Positions 1-7,659 of a stretch of 25,671 nt of DNA are shown one piece after another. The DNA is from a virus, in IMG/VR virus record IMGVR_UViG_3300023192_002313, positions 1 to 25,671 of that record. One strand, 5' to 3'. Numbering within the stretch: the stretch's first letter is position 1; each line of letters opens with the position of its first letter. Position numbers and translations under genes: made by a program. The notes beneath the pieces were generated by a model. That model was not told the origin of the DNA. It did no database searches and worked only from the letters and a program-made list of their open reading frames with translations.

Positions 1-654
1 GCAAGGTTCCAAGCAAAACTTAGAATATTCAACGAGTCAATATCCATAAGTGAATTTGATGGTACGGTAAGAACAATGTTCCGTGTAATTGATGAAACAT
101 TACAAATTACAAAAACAATTAGCAGACTAAAAGGCATGTTCAGATACTCCAATGACACTATTCAGTCATCTGAATCAGAGAATCACAATATGGATATGTT
201 CAGGGTTAATGATGAGTCACTTTCATTAAGTGAAAGTAAGAATAGATTGATGAATATGGTGAGATACATCAACGAGTCATTATCAATATCAGAATCATTC
301 AACAGGTTGATGAATATGAGTAGGTATGTAAATGAATCAATATCACTATCAGAAATAACATATAAGAAACTTGTTATTATTAAACGTGTATTAGAGTCAC
401 TATCAATAACAGAGTTTGATGGGCAGTTCAGAAATCTTTACAAATATATTAATGAAAGTATACACATATCAGAGGCTAAAAACAGACTTAGTAACATGTA
501 TAGATATATCAATGAGACTGAAAACATAATAGAAACAACTGCAAAGGAAGTATTGGAAGGACTTATCAGACATACAGGCACTATAGCAAAACTATATGCA
601 AGAAGTAAGATAGTGAAACTATTTAAACGAGCAAAGTCAGTTAAAGGTGTATAA
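1..654 (+). CDS. Fibre-like protein made of 20-residue tandem repeats (5' partial)
   Basis: The reading frame is open from the first base, so the N-terminus lies outside the window; the first in-frame ATG (76) is inside a repeat and is not the start. About nine consecutive 20-residue units (60 bp each) are visible, with a core like RYINESLSISE followed by a variable x-NRLxNM segment. After the last unit there is a basic tail rich in K and R before the TAA. Such short Ser/Glu/Ile repeats suggest an elongated beta-structured or fibrous rod, and the next gene resembles a baseplate/tail-accessory protein, so a tail-fibre or surface-adhesion role is inferred. No enzymatic motif is seen. The repeats differ at DNA level, so they are old rather than recently expanded. 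Confidence 0.75.
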   Translation, partial: ARFQAKLRIFNESISISEFDGTVRTMFRVIDETLQITKTISRLKGMFRYSNDTIQSSESENHNMDMFRVNDESLSLSESKNRLMNMVRYINESLSISESFNRLMNMSRYVNESISLSEITYKKLVIIKRVLESLSITEFDGQFRNLYKYINESIHISEAKNRLSNMYRYINETENIIETTAKEVLEGLIRHTGTIAKLYARSKIVKLFKRAKSVKGV

Positions 655-670
655 TCATGAGGTGTGTAAA

Positions 671-1024
671 TTGAGTATGAATTTAACAGGAAGGGCAATA
701 GAATACCGTATAAAAGTAGGTGCAAGGGCAACATTACAACTTACAATTAACGACAGTGGTGGAAATGCAAAAGACCTTTCAAATGACGTAACATATGCAA
801 CAGGTGTGTGGAAGGTATGGAAACCAGACGGAACTTTAATCATTAATGGTGCAATAGTATTTACGACTAGAGCAAGTGGGTTAATATCATATACTCTCAC
901 TGCAACTGACACAGTACTAGCAAACTCTGGAGTATGGGAAGGGGAAGTAGAACTTAAAGATACAAACGGTGATATTGTAGAACAGACAAAAACATATAAT
1001 TTTATTATTGAGGAAAGCTACTAA
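671..1024 (+). CDS. BppU-N-like baseplate/tail accessory protein
   Basis: About 117 residues of predicted beta structure. The order of features matches the N-terminal domain of phage baseplate upper proteins (BppU_N): a polar N-terminus, a DLSN stretch, a KVWKPDGT turn, then GxxxYTLTATDT and GVWEGEVEL strands ending in a T-x-NFIIEE strand. This fold is usually a small immunoglobulin-like tail or neck accessory domain. The start is uncertain: GAGGTG at 659-664 is 6 nt before TTG 671, ATG 677 follows two codons later, and a GTG at 647 overlaps the upstream repeat protein. Position next to the fibre-like gene supports a tail role. The family assignment rests on pattern only. Confidence 0.6.
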   Translation: MSMNLTGRAIEYRIKVGARATLQLTINDSGGNAKDLSNDVTYATGVWKVWKPDGTLIINGAIVFTTRASGLISYTLTATDTVLANSGVWEGEVELKDTNGDIVEQTKTYNFIIEESY

Positions 1025-1161
1025 TGACTCATATAAATATACTAGTAGGTGGAAAATGTGTTAAATGTGGTCATCCACAGCAAACACATGAAGATAACCA
1101 AGGATGTACTTATCCAATCAATGGAGAACCATGTGGTTGTGATTCCATTGGTTCATACTAG
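1024..1161 (+). CDS. Small zinc-ribbon-like protein (45 aa)
   Basis: The ATG shares its A with the TAA of the previous gene. The protein has a CVKCGH knuckle near residue 12, a single Cys near 28 and a CGC near 38, with His residues between them, so it could bind one zinc ion. Function unknown. It is the first of many one-domain Cys proteins in this window. Confidence 0.6.
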   Translation: MTHINILVGGKCVKCGHPQQTHEDNQGCTYPINGEPCGCDSIGSY

Positions 1162-1166
1162 ATAGA

Positions 1167-1178
1167 CTTTTATATTAT
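1167..1178 (+). promoter_or_regulatory. TATA box for the Cas4-like nuclease
   Basis: CTTTTATATTAT is centred about 24-25 nt before ATG 1196, which predicts a leaderless transcript starting at or next to the start codon. No ACTAGTA element is present upstream. Confidence 0.55.
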
Positions 1179-1195
1179 GATACTTTAACCAATAT

Positions 1196-1957
1196 ATGAT
1201 AAAGTTAGATGATATAAATAACGATATTTATTTCAAATTTAGAAGATCACAGGTTGATGCCATGACTACTGAAAGACTTGGTACTATACATGTTTCAGAT
1301 ATTATTAAACCTTGCATGAGAAACGTCATATACAAAAAGATTAGTAAAGACCAAGGATTTAGTACTGAGGATATGAAATCTTTGTATTTTGGTCAAATAG
1401 TTCACTCTAATTCAATGATAGCAAAACCAGAACACCATGAGATGTTCTTAGCATATGATTATGTAAGGGATGAAGCCATATCCTATGAGGATGCCAAAAA
1501 AATACCAGATGATGACCCAAAACACCTTGATATTATATACGGCAGTATAGATGACTTGGTAAAAGTGGGGGACAGGTGGGTTATATGTGACAAAAAAACC
1601 ACTGGTAGTATAGATTATTTCTCTAAAGCCACCAGTAAAGTCAGTGAATCCCACAAAGATCAAATTAACATATACAGAGTATTATTAAAAAAATGCTATG
1701 ATATAGATGCCACCCACGGATGTGTAGTGTACATTTCTAATAGAATTGAAAAGGACAAAAGGGATAAGCCTGTAACAATATCATTTAAACTGCAAGATAT
1801 GGAAACAACTTTACTAGACATGGTAGAAAAATCCAGAATAATCAAAGCATCCTTAACAGAGAAAACTCTTCCCGAAAGAACGAGGTGTTTTCTATGTGAC
1901 GGTATGTGTCCATATGCATCAACGTGCTTCACAGATGAGAGAAAACAGTATGCCTAA
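1196..1957 (+). CDS. Cas4/RecB-like PD-(D/E)XK exonuclease with Fe-S cysteines
   Basis: 253 residues. The PD-(D/E)XK core is visible in order: GQIVH with H70, GSIDDL with D119/D120, VICDKK with D132 and K134, and a QxxxY helix motif with Q156 and Y160. One N-terminal cysteine (C40, in KPCMR) and three or four C-terminal ones (C231, C234, C238, C244) give the layout of a [4Fe-4S] cluster as in Cas4 and AddB nucleases. In Cas4-family enzymes this fold is a DNA exonuclease; in viruses such genes occur without CRISPR and are thought to serve recombination or DNA processing. No CRISPR array or other cas gene is in the window. It has its own TATA box and starts a run of small genes. Confidence 0.85.
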   Translation: MIKLDDINNDIYFKFRRSQVDAMTTERLGTIHVSDIIKPCMRNVIYKKISKDQGFSTEDMKSLYFGQIVHSNSMIAKPEHHEMFLAYDYVRDEAISYEDAKKIPDDDPKHLDIIYGSIDDLVKVGDRWVICDKKTTGSIDYFSKATSKVSESHKDQINIYRVLLKKCYDIDATHGCVVYISNRIEKDKRDKPVTISFKLQDMETTLLDMVEKSRIIKASLTEKTLPERTRCFLCDGMCPYASTCFTDERKQYA

Positions 1958-1986
1958 AAAAATAATTACTGACTGGGAGTTGAGAA

Positions 1987-2235
1987 ATGAAAATATATAA
2001 GAACATGTTCAGTTGTTGGAACGAAAATGAGTATAATAATGAGTTAATAATCACACACACTCCCAAAACAAAATCAGTTGAATTAGCAGACTATATATTA
2101 CAGTGTCAAGTAAAGGCAGATGAATATGACATGTTAATGAAAATCGTAAGTGATTTGACGGCAAGACTAAAAAAATGTGAGGAAAACTCTGAGGAAGATT
2201 GGGAAGAATATCGAAAAATGGTAGAGTGGGATTAA
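1987..2235 (+). CDS. Small acidic coiled-coil protein (82 aa)
   Basis: No known family recognised. The C-terminal half looks helical and heptad-like and ends in EENSEEDWEEYRKMVEWD. A closely similar tail (EENSEDWE ... PEWD) ends the gene two positions downstream, so the two are probably duplicated partners. Short spacing to the genes on both sides suggests co-transcription. Confidence 0.6.
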   Translation: MKIYKNMFSCWNENEYNNELIITHTPKTKSVELADYILQCQVKADEYDMLMKIVSDLTARLKKCEENSEEDWEEYRKMVEWD

Positions 2236-2238
2236 ATC

Positions 2239-2373
2239 ATGGATTGTCACGAATATTTTAACACAAAAACAACTTGTAACAGTTGTGGTTCTAGAATCAA
2301 AGAGGAAAATCAAATAGTTTGCGATTATTGTCATGAGAATGAAGATCACTCTCTAATAGGAGATAAAGTATGA
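2239..2373 (+). CDS. Small zinc-ribbon protein (44 aa)
   Basis: ATG lies 3 nt after the previous stop. Two CxxC knuckles (CNSC near residue 13 and CDYC near residue 32) are spaced as in a classic zinc ribbon; His residues follow the second. Its stop overlaps the next start (ATG 2370). Function unknown; protein- or nucleic-acid-binding is the usual inference. Confidence 0.6.
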   Translation: MDCHEYFNTKTTCNSCGSRIKEENQIVCDYCHENEDHSLIGDKV

Positions 2374-2534
2374 CCACGGTAAGTGAATATTATAAGTTAG
2401 AACAGGAAAATAAAAGACTCAGATTAAAACTAAAGAATTATGAGGAAAACTCTGAGGATTGGGAAAGAATAGCCAATATACCAGAGTGGGATGTAGAAGA
2501 ATCAGAAAGAGAGGGCAGAGAAGATGAGCGTTAA
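2370..2534 (+). CDS. Small acidic coiled-coil protein (54 aa)
   Basis: Starts with an ATGA overlap on the preceding ribbon gene. An N-terminal helix (EQENKRLRLKLKN) looks like a coiled coil and is followed by EENSEDWE and a PEWD motif shared with the 82-residue protein upstream. Very acidic C-terminus. Function unknown. Confidence 0.55.
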   Translation: MTTVSEYYKLEQENKRLRLKLKNYEENSEDWERIANIPEWDVEESEREGREDER

Positions 2535-2637
2535 ACACATGTCACCTGAATGTTATAGACATGATCATGTAGACTGTCCATTAAATGTAAATATATTAAA
2601 ATGTGAATGTATTTGTCATAAAGTTGTTGGTGAGTAG
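2524..2637 (+). CDS. Tiny Cys/His-rich protein (37 aa)
   Basis: ATG lies inside the end of the previous gene. The sequence carries ECYRHDH, a DCP and a compact CECICH cluster, so a single metal site is plausible. It ends directly against the TTG start of the next gene. Function unknown. Confidence 0.5.
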   Translation: MSVKHMSPECYRHDHVDCPLNVNILKCECICHKVVGE

Positions 2638-3033
2638 TTGGTAAAGTGTTCTAATTTTGTATGTCTAAACGAGGTTAAAGGAGGACATAAATATACAGAG
2701 GCATTTTGTAAATCATGTAGATTAAGCTCGTCACCTTTTGTATATGAATGTAATATATGTAAGACAGCATTCACAAATAATAGAAAATCAGGTCAAATAC
2801 CATTATCATGCAGTTATGAGTGCAAAAGAATATGGAGAAGTGTTCTGAACAAAGCAAAGTGGATAAAAACACACCCAGTAAAGAGAAAGAAGTGCCCTTC
2901 GTGTGAAAAGACATTTTCAAGGAACACAAAATACTGTTCGTATAATTGCCATGGTTTTAATCGACAGCATATAAAAAGGGTGAGTAAATGTTTTAAAAAA
3001 AAGATACCAGCGATGACTGTTTATTTAAAATGA
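2638..3033 (+). CDS. Triple zinc-knuckle protein
   Basis: 131 residues from a TTG that directly follows the previous stop; no in-frame ATG precedes the first zinc site. Three four-cysteine sites are visible: C4/C9 with C24/C27, C38/C41 with C58/C62, and C86/C89 with C100/C104. The last two resemble the YCSxxC knuckles of HNH-type and MYM/FCS-like zinc proteins. No HNH catalytic motif is seen between them. The basic C-terminus would suit nucleic-acid binding. Its TGA overlaps the next ATG. Confidence 0.6.
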   Translation: MVKCSNFVCLNEVKGGHKYTEAFCKSCRLSSSPFVYECNICKTAFTNNRKSGQIPLSCSYECKRIWRSVLNKAKWIKTHPVKRKKCPSCEKTFSRNTKYCSYNCHGFNRQHIKRVSKCFKKKIPAMTVYLK

Positions 3034-3785
3034 AAATATTCTTTAATTCAAACAACAAGGCAACATTAGAATCACTGCAACAGTGTGGGGTTAAGAATGT
3101 CCTAGTATCACATAAATATTCTCATAACCTAAAGAACTTCTCTGATTGTTTTGATAATATATTCCTTATAGCAGGAGTAAATGGTGAACCAGATAAATAT
3201 CATAGATTTTTAAAGGATAATAGGAATCTCTACACCAACTCTGCACAATTCTTTGTTAATAACAACATGTCAGAAACCATTAATTTTTTAAAAAAAGAGA
3301 GGGATATGGATCTAGATACAATACCTGTGTTACAGCAGGATTTTAACAAACATCTTAGTCAACTGAATTTACCTGTAGGCTCAGACGTATGTGTCGGAAA
3401 AATGAGTGGTAGATTAGACATGGAAGAATCTATTAGAAGATTACCAATGAACATGAAATACCATGGACTGGGTAAAGGAAAATACATTAACAAGCAGACA
3501 TTTAACAGTATTGATACCAGTCTGTGGATATCAGCAGCACTTGCTAAGAAATTTGATATTTGGACAGGTAATTCAACTATTAATATTAAAATAAACAACA
3601 ATACAACAGATCCAATATTGAAATATTACTGTGAAAAATACAAGGATAATATGGAGATGATAGGTATTAATTACCAAGGGGTGTTAGATAATCATTACTA
3701 TACTATGTTAAAACTTCCAATAGCACTTTATTATATACCTTTGTGTAAATCACAAGGTTCATACACAAGTAACTTTATAAAGTAG
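3030..3785 (+). CDS. TIM-barrel protein resembling viral TGT/DpdA relatives
   Basis: 251 residues. Motifs recall the tRNA-guanine transglycosylase superfamily as seen in virus-encoded members: IPVLQQDF (98-105), VGSDVCVGKMSG (116-127), YHGLGKGK (144-151) and FNSIDTSLWISA (158-169). In that superfamily such positions line the barrel mouth and bind the base or nucleic acid. Relatives called DpdA insert 7-deazaguanines into DNA, but no queC, folE or other deazaguanine-synthesis gene is in the window, so the substrate is open. ATG 3030 overlaps the previous stop. A poorly known viral TIM-barrel family with no base-exchange activity is an equal possibility. Confidence 0.45.
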   Translation: MKIFFNSNNKATLESLQQCGVKNVLVSHKYSHNLKNFSDCFDNIFLIAGVNGEPDKYHRFLKDNRNLYTNSAQFFVNNNMSETINFLKKERDMDLDTIPVLQQDFNKHLSQLNLPVGSDVCVGKMSGRLDMEESIRRLPMNMKYHGLGKGKYINKQTFNSIDTSLWISAALAKKFDIWTGNSTINIKINNNTTDPILKYYCEKYKDNMEMIGINYQGVLDNHYYTMLKLPIALYYIPLCKSQGSYTSNFIK

Positions 3786-3805
3786 TAAAAATAAACTGTT
3801 ATATA

Positions 3806-4321
3806 TTGGGAGATTTATTTAAAATCAAGCCTATAGGAGGTAAAAATATAGTGGTAGAGGATAAAAGGAAGACGGTATCACCTTTTAATAGTGCTAAACA
3901 TTTCAAAGATGCTAACATTCCTGCATATTGTGATCAATGTATGTATCGTTCAATAGATTCTGGAGGCAATGGTAGGTGTCCAAAATATGAATTGGGTGCA
4001 ATCTGTGCAATTAGAGAGGATTTTATCAAGGTTATTAATCAAATAGACACTAGAAATCCAGAGGATGTTAAGGCTATGTTGGATATGATAGCCAAACTAT
4101 CATTTGAAAATGTTTTAATGGCATTAACTCAGGCTAAAATGGACGGCAACATACCAGACAGAAACACAAAATCTGAAATAAACACCTTTCTAAACATTGT
4201 AAAATCACTTACTGATCTATCTACAAAAATAATGATAACCGAAACAACATCATTGGATGATAAGACTGGTGATATTACATCAATATTTAAACAGATAAAG
4301 GCTCAGAAGAGTGATGGGTAG
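3806..4321 (+). CDS. Putative small terminase subunit with a C4 zinc site
   Basis: Directly upstream of TerL and overlapping it, the usual place of a small terminase. The N-terminal third has C42, C45, C58 and C67 in the pattern YCDQCMYRS ... GRCPKYE ... GAICAIRE, which looks like one zinc site. The rest is helical, consistent with an oligomerising DNA-recognition subunit. Start is uncertain: TTG 3806 gives 171 residues, but GTG 3851 is preceded 9 nt upstream by a perfect GGAGGT (3836-3841), and a TATA-like sequence near 3797-3803 would place transcription start between the two. The role is inferred from position. Confidence 0.5.
   Translation: MGDLFKIKPIGGKNIVVEDKRKTVSPFNSAKHFKDANIPAYCDQCMYRSIDSGGNGRCPKYELGAICAIREDFIKVINQIDTRNPEDVKAMLDMIAKLSFENVLMALTQAKMDGNIPDRNTKSEINTFLNIVKSLTDLSTKIMITETTSLDDKTGDITSIFKQIKAQKSDG
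3836..3841 (+). promoter_or_regulatory. Strong Shine-Dalgarno site (GGAGGT)
   Basis: A perfect anti-16S match 9 nt before GTG 3851, unusual in a window where most first genes look leaderless. It argues for GTG 3851 as a real start of the TerS candidate. Confidence 0.4.
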
Positions 4322-5696
4322 ACCTACTACTGAGGAACTTAAAGAAAGACAAAACTTCATGCAAGTGATAGCAGAATGTGCAGATTCTCCAAGTAAATTT
4401 AGTGAGGTATTTCTTGGTCATAAACTATTTCCATACAATAAGAAATATGTAGACTGTAAAGATAGATTTATAATATACAGGTCTGGAAGACAGGTGGGAA
4501 AAACCATGTCTACGGCAGTAAAGGCTATACATTTTGCCTTCTTTGCACCGTTAATGTTAGACACCATTAATAGAGAATGTACCATAGTAATTGCAGCTCC
4601 TACTCAGAATCAATCTGGTATAATGTTTGATAGAATTAGAAGTCTAATAATGGGAAATGATTTCCTTAGAGGATACGTTGTAAGAAATACACAGACTGAA
4701 ATGACTGTGGCTTTCCTAGACAACTCAGGTGTTTCAAAAATTGTAACAAGAGCAACTGGTGAAAAAGGTACAGGTCTCAGGGGTTATTCACCTCATTGTA
4801 TAATAGCAGACGAATGCAGTTTCATTAAAACAGATATACTTAGAGCATTCTTACCCTCTGGTATGGCTACACACGCTAGAGTTTGGTTAACATCTACACC
4901 TTTCAGTAAATCAGGGTATTTTTACGAGGCAAGTATGAACAGTAAACCTAGAAACCCAGACGGGTTATGGACTGAATTCCATGTAAAGTCAACAGAAAAC
5001 CCATTAATTCAAGAAGATCCCACATTTCTAGCAGAGATGAAAAAACTTACCAAGGAGGAATATGTGCAAGAGGTAGAGGGAGAATTCCTAGACATAGGCG
5101 ATCAACTTATACCATACTCATTATTAATGGAGTCAGTTAGAGACAGACAGCCAAGTGGAAGGGTTAAACATTATCTTGGTGTTGATGTTGCCAGAAGTGG
5201 AAGGGATGAAACAGTATTTACAGTAGTATCAATAGATGAAAATGATGAGGTGTTTGTAGAGGATGTGTTTGCAGAGACTCAATCAAACGTTGTAGATGTG
5301 TGTGGTAGAATAGGTGATATGGTAAGAGATTATAGAATAGAGACAGTGTACATAGATGAGACTGGGTTAGGTGGGGGTCTTATAGACCTTGCAAGAGAAC
5401 AAAATATACCAGCCAGAGGAGTAGTGTTTTCATTGCAAGAAAAAGGTTCTATGTACAAAAACCTTAGACTGTTGTTTGAAAACCACAAAATAACACTTAA
5501 AAACACTGATAAAATGATATATCAATTGTCATATTTGAAGAGATCATATACTGAAAACGGTCAAATGAAAATTAAATCGGATGAACATGATGATTACCCA
5601 GATAGTTTAGTGTTAGCATGCAGAGCACTTGCAGGAGGGGATAATTGGTATGTTTTGGATGTAGGAAAGAATTTAAGAGAGGCTTTATTTGGCTAA
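4314..5696 (+). CDS. terL: Terminase large subunit
   Basis: 460 residues from ATG 4314 (a GTG lies one codon earlier). The N-terminal ATPase has Walker A SGRQVGKT (57-64), Walker B IIADE (163-167) and the STP coupling motif (about 194-196). The C-terminal RNase H-fold nuclease shows LGVDVARSGRDET with D291, VYIDETGLGG with D348 and the DDYPDSL acidic cluster near 427-430. This is the motor and nuclease that packages DNA into proheads, which places the window in a head-tailed virus. Length is in the usual range and no motif is missing. The start overlaps the end of the TerS candidate. Confidence 0.95.
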   Translation: MGRPTTEELKERQNFMQVIAECADSPSKFSEVFLGHKLFPYNKKYVDCKDRFIIYRSGRQVGKTMSTAVKAIHFAFFAPLMLDTINRECTIVIAAPTQNQSGIMFDRIRSLIMGNDFLRGYVVRNTQTEMTVAFLDNSGVSKIVTRATGEKGTGLRGYSPHCIIADECSFIKTDILRAFLPSGMATHARVWLTSTPFSKSGYFYEASMNSKPRNPDGLWTEFHVKSTENPLIQEDPTFLAEMKKLTKEEYVQEVEGEFLDIGDQLIPYSLLMESVRDRQPSGRVKHYLGVDVARSGRDETVFTVVSIDENDEVFVEDVFAETQSNVVDVCGRIGDMVRDYRIETVYIDETGLGGGLIDLAREQNIPARGVVFSLQEKGSMYKNLRLLFENHKITLKNTDKMIYQLSYLKRSYTENGQMKIKSDEHDDYPDSLVLACRALAGGDNWYVLDVGKNLREALFG

Positions 5697-5708
5697 AATT
5701 TATATATA
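5697..5708 (+). promoter_or_regulatory. TATA box upstream of the 45-residue ORF
   Basis: An AATTTATATATA stretch directly after the terL stop is centred about 26 nt before ATG 5729, predicting a leaderless message. The region is generally TA-rich, which lowers certainty. Confidence 0.4.
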
Positions 5709-5728
5709 ATATATAATAATAACAGAAT

Positions 5729-5866
5729 ATGAATACCATACCTATTGAACAAGGTAGAATAATTGCAGAAAGACTACTTGAAGAAGCATTATTACGTTTA
5801 GAGATATCACATGAAAGAATTATTGAAGTGTGCACTGTTGTCGGTCTGATTTTATATTGTGGCTAA
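5729..5866 (+). CDS. Small helical hypothetical protein (45 aa)
   Basis: Begins about 26 nt after a TATA box. One amphipathic helix (IIAERLLEEALLRL) is followed by a hydrophobic C-terminus (VVGLILYCG) that could contact a membrane or a partner. No family recognised. Confidence 0.45.
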   Translation: MNTIPIEQGRIIAERLLEEALLRLEISHERIIEVCTVVGLILYCG

Positions 5867-5877
5867 ATATAGGTTAA

Positions 5878-5888
5878 AGTTTATATAT
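5878..5888 (+). promoter_or_regulatory. TATA box for the acidic 82-residue gene
   Basis: GTTTATATATT is centred about 27 nt before ATG 5910, which supports 5910 rather than the in-frame GTG 5859 as the start. Confidence 0.5.
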
Positions 5889-5909
5889 TATCATATCATT
5901 ACTATAATT

Positions 5910-6158
5910 ATGACTACTGAACCAGAGCCTTTAGAAGAAGTATCTGATGGTGAATTAGAAGAAATAAAGAAGAAACCAGAGTTTAAAGAGGCTGGAAATC
6001 AAGATGAATTATGGAAAACATTTTTAGAAAGACGTAAAATGGGTGATCCAAGGATGGCAAACGAACATGAGACTGGTAAAGAGGAAGATTGGGGTAAACC
6101 TGTAATCAGTGAAACTTATATAGGAAGTAAGGGAAAAAAGGATGAAGGCAATGAATAA
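5910..6158 (+). CDS. Acidic hypothetical protein (82 aa)
   Basis: Strongly acidic, low-complexity protein beginning MTTEPEPLEEV. The start at 5910 was chosen because a TATA box sits at the leaderless distance; an upstream in-frame GTG would add 17 unlikely residues. The end overlaps the next gene. Its place right after terL fits a small structural or scaffolding-associated protein, but nothing in the sequence proves this. Confidence 0.55.
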   Translation: MTTEPEPLEEVSDGELEEIKKKPEFKEAGNQDELWKTFLERRKMGDPRMANEHETGKEEDWGKPVISETYIGSKGKKDEGNE

Positions 6159-7659
6159 AATTACCAATACAAGAGTGGGTGACGATATACATTTCTATGT
6201 AAACGGTGTAGAGTCTAGAGGACTAGTAGTAAAAATGAATAATGCTTACATTACAGTTTTTAAAGAGGATGGAGACCTTGAAGATATTCACATAAATGAA
6301 ACATTTTTTGTGAAGGATATAATTTTAAATAAAACGTGGGATCATATGGACGATAATGAAAGATATGATGCACTTATAAAAGCACATGCACCAAGTCCAA
6401 GATATATCACTAAACAATGGGATCAGATACCAGTAGATTTACAAAATCTTTTGACTAAAAACAATTCTTCCAACGTCTCAGAAAAAGATGGCAAGGATGA
6501 TGACATGAATACAACTGTTAGAATATTTGATAAGAAATTTTGTTCTAATTGTGGAGTAAGCGATGAAAAGGTTGCTGAAGATCAAATGATATCAATGGGT
6601 GGTGGTTGTCCAAATTGTGGTCATGGTTCAGCTTACAATACCGATAAGCCTAAAAATACACAGGAAAACAAAGCTTCAAGTGGTGATACTAATACATTAG
6701 AAGAAAGTGATGATGATCAAGCAACAGCAAACGCAATGGTAACTGGTGGTAAAACAAGAAGCGGTGGATTTAAACTTAACACTCCTATAGGAACAGAAGG
6801 AATGACTGAACATGGTGGATTTGGGCATACTCAAATGACAAGACAACATGGTATTAGAGAAAGACCCCTTTCTACAGAAGAACGACCAAAAGAATCAAAA
6901 GGTACAGAACTAACAGAATCAGAGACAGCAGCCAACACTAAACGTCTTGCAGGAAGTAATGTCAAATTATTCAGTGGATATGATGATAAAGGTGAAAAGA
7001 TAGATAAGGCATGGGTATCATGGTTAGCAGACAGGATAGATTTCTTAAATAAAGTTCATGGTTTACATGATCAGAAAGATCAAAAAAGTGATTTTCAATG
7101 GCATAAGGCTGACTCATCAAATTTACTAAGAACAGATCAAGCAGAAAGAACATCTGAAGGTAAAGTATCTGGTGTAAGTGATCATAACCAAAAATACACT
7201 GGAGAGAGTGGTGGCGTATTCGGAAAAAGAGAAAGTGAAGCCCACGGGCAAGAAAGAGTAGGAAGAGCAGATACCATTGCAAATGCTGATGGAAGAAGAG
7301 CACCTAAAGGTGGAAAATCACCAAGCGATTTAGAAAAAGCAATAGAAAAATTAAACCAAATGAAATCAAATGTTGAAAATGCAACCCATGGTGCAGTAGC
7401 AGGAACACCAAACGCAGGAGTTAACACTAACACTAATTTTGATGCACCTAAAGATTATGAAGGTGCTTCACATTCAGGAATCAGACCAGAACAATTCAAG
7501 CATGAGAATAAAAAACCATCAATTAAGAAGGAAAAACTTGCTTTAGGAGACACAAAACCATCAGATACACATGGTGGAAGTAATAAATATGACACTAAAC
7601 AGCAAGGGAAAAATATAAAAGGACGTATCGTTGACCAAAGTAGGGATAGAAAGACATGA
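6142..7659 (+). CDS. Large low-complexity protein with N-terminal beta domain and zinc ribbon
   Basis: 505 residues (ATG 6151, three codons later, is an alternative). Residues 1-105 look folded: a small beta barrel (VGDDIHFYV ... RGLVVKM ... YITVFKEDGD) followed by NKTWDHMDDNER and a PRYITKQW segment. A zinc ribbon follows (C134, C137, C156, C159). The remaining about 340 residues are Gly/Lys/Asp/Ser-rich, probably disordered, and contain the SGD ... ESETAANTKR ... NVKLF ... GEKIDKA block that is repeated in the next protein. Located downstream of terL where portal or head genes often lie, but no portal signature is present. A virion-associated or scaffold-like role is only a guess. Confidence 0.6.
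   Translation: MKAMNKITNTRVGDDIHFYVNGVESRGLVVKMNNAYITVFKEDGDLEDIHINETFFVKDIILNKTWDHMDDNERYDALIKAHAPSPRYITKQWDQIPVDLQNLLTKNNSSNVSEKDGKDDDMNTTVRIFDKKFCSNCGVSDEKVAEDQMISMGGGCPNCGHGSAYNTDKPKNTQENKASSGDTNTLEESDDDQATANAMVTGGKTRSGGFKLNTPIGTEGMTEHGGFGHTQMTRQHGIRERPLSTEERPKESKGTELTESETAANTKRLAGSNVKLFSGYDDKGEKIDKAWVSWLADRIDFLNKVHGLHDQKDQKSDFQWHKADSSNLLRTDQAERTSEGKVSGVSDHNQKYTGESGGVFGKRESEAHGQERVGRADTIANADGRRAPKGGKSPSDLEKAIEKLNQMKSNVENATHGAVAGTPNAGVNTNTNFDAPKDYEGASHSGIRPEQFKHENKKPSIKKEKLALGDTKPSDTHGGSNKYDTKQQGKNIKGRIVDQSRDRKT
6913..6957 (+). repeat. Copy 1 of a 45-bp near-identical coding repeat
   Basis: Matches 8190-8234 at 44 of 45 bases by direct comparison. It encodes TESETAANTKR-x-AGS in both low-complexity proteins. 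A third short echo (GCAGCAGCCAACAC) is near 8622. Confidence 0.85.

Noticed and set aside
1950-2000. 16-codon ORF beginning MPKK before the acidic 82-residue gene
   Set aside because: Too short, overlaps genes on both sides and has no distinct motif or promoter.
5572-5835. Minus-strand 87-codon frame at the terL end
   Set aside because: It is antisense to the conserved C-terminal nuclease part of TerL and the following small gene.
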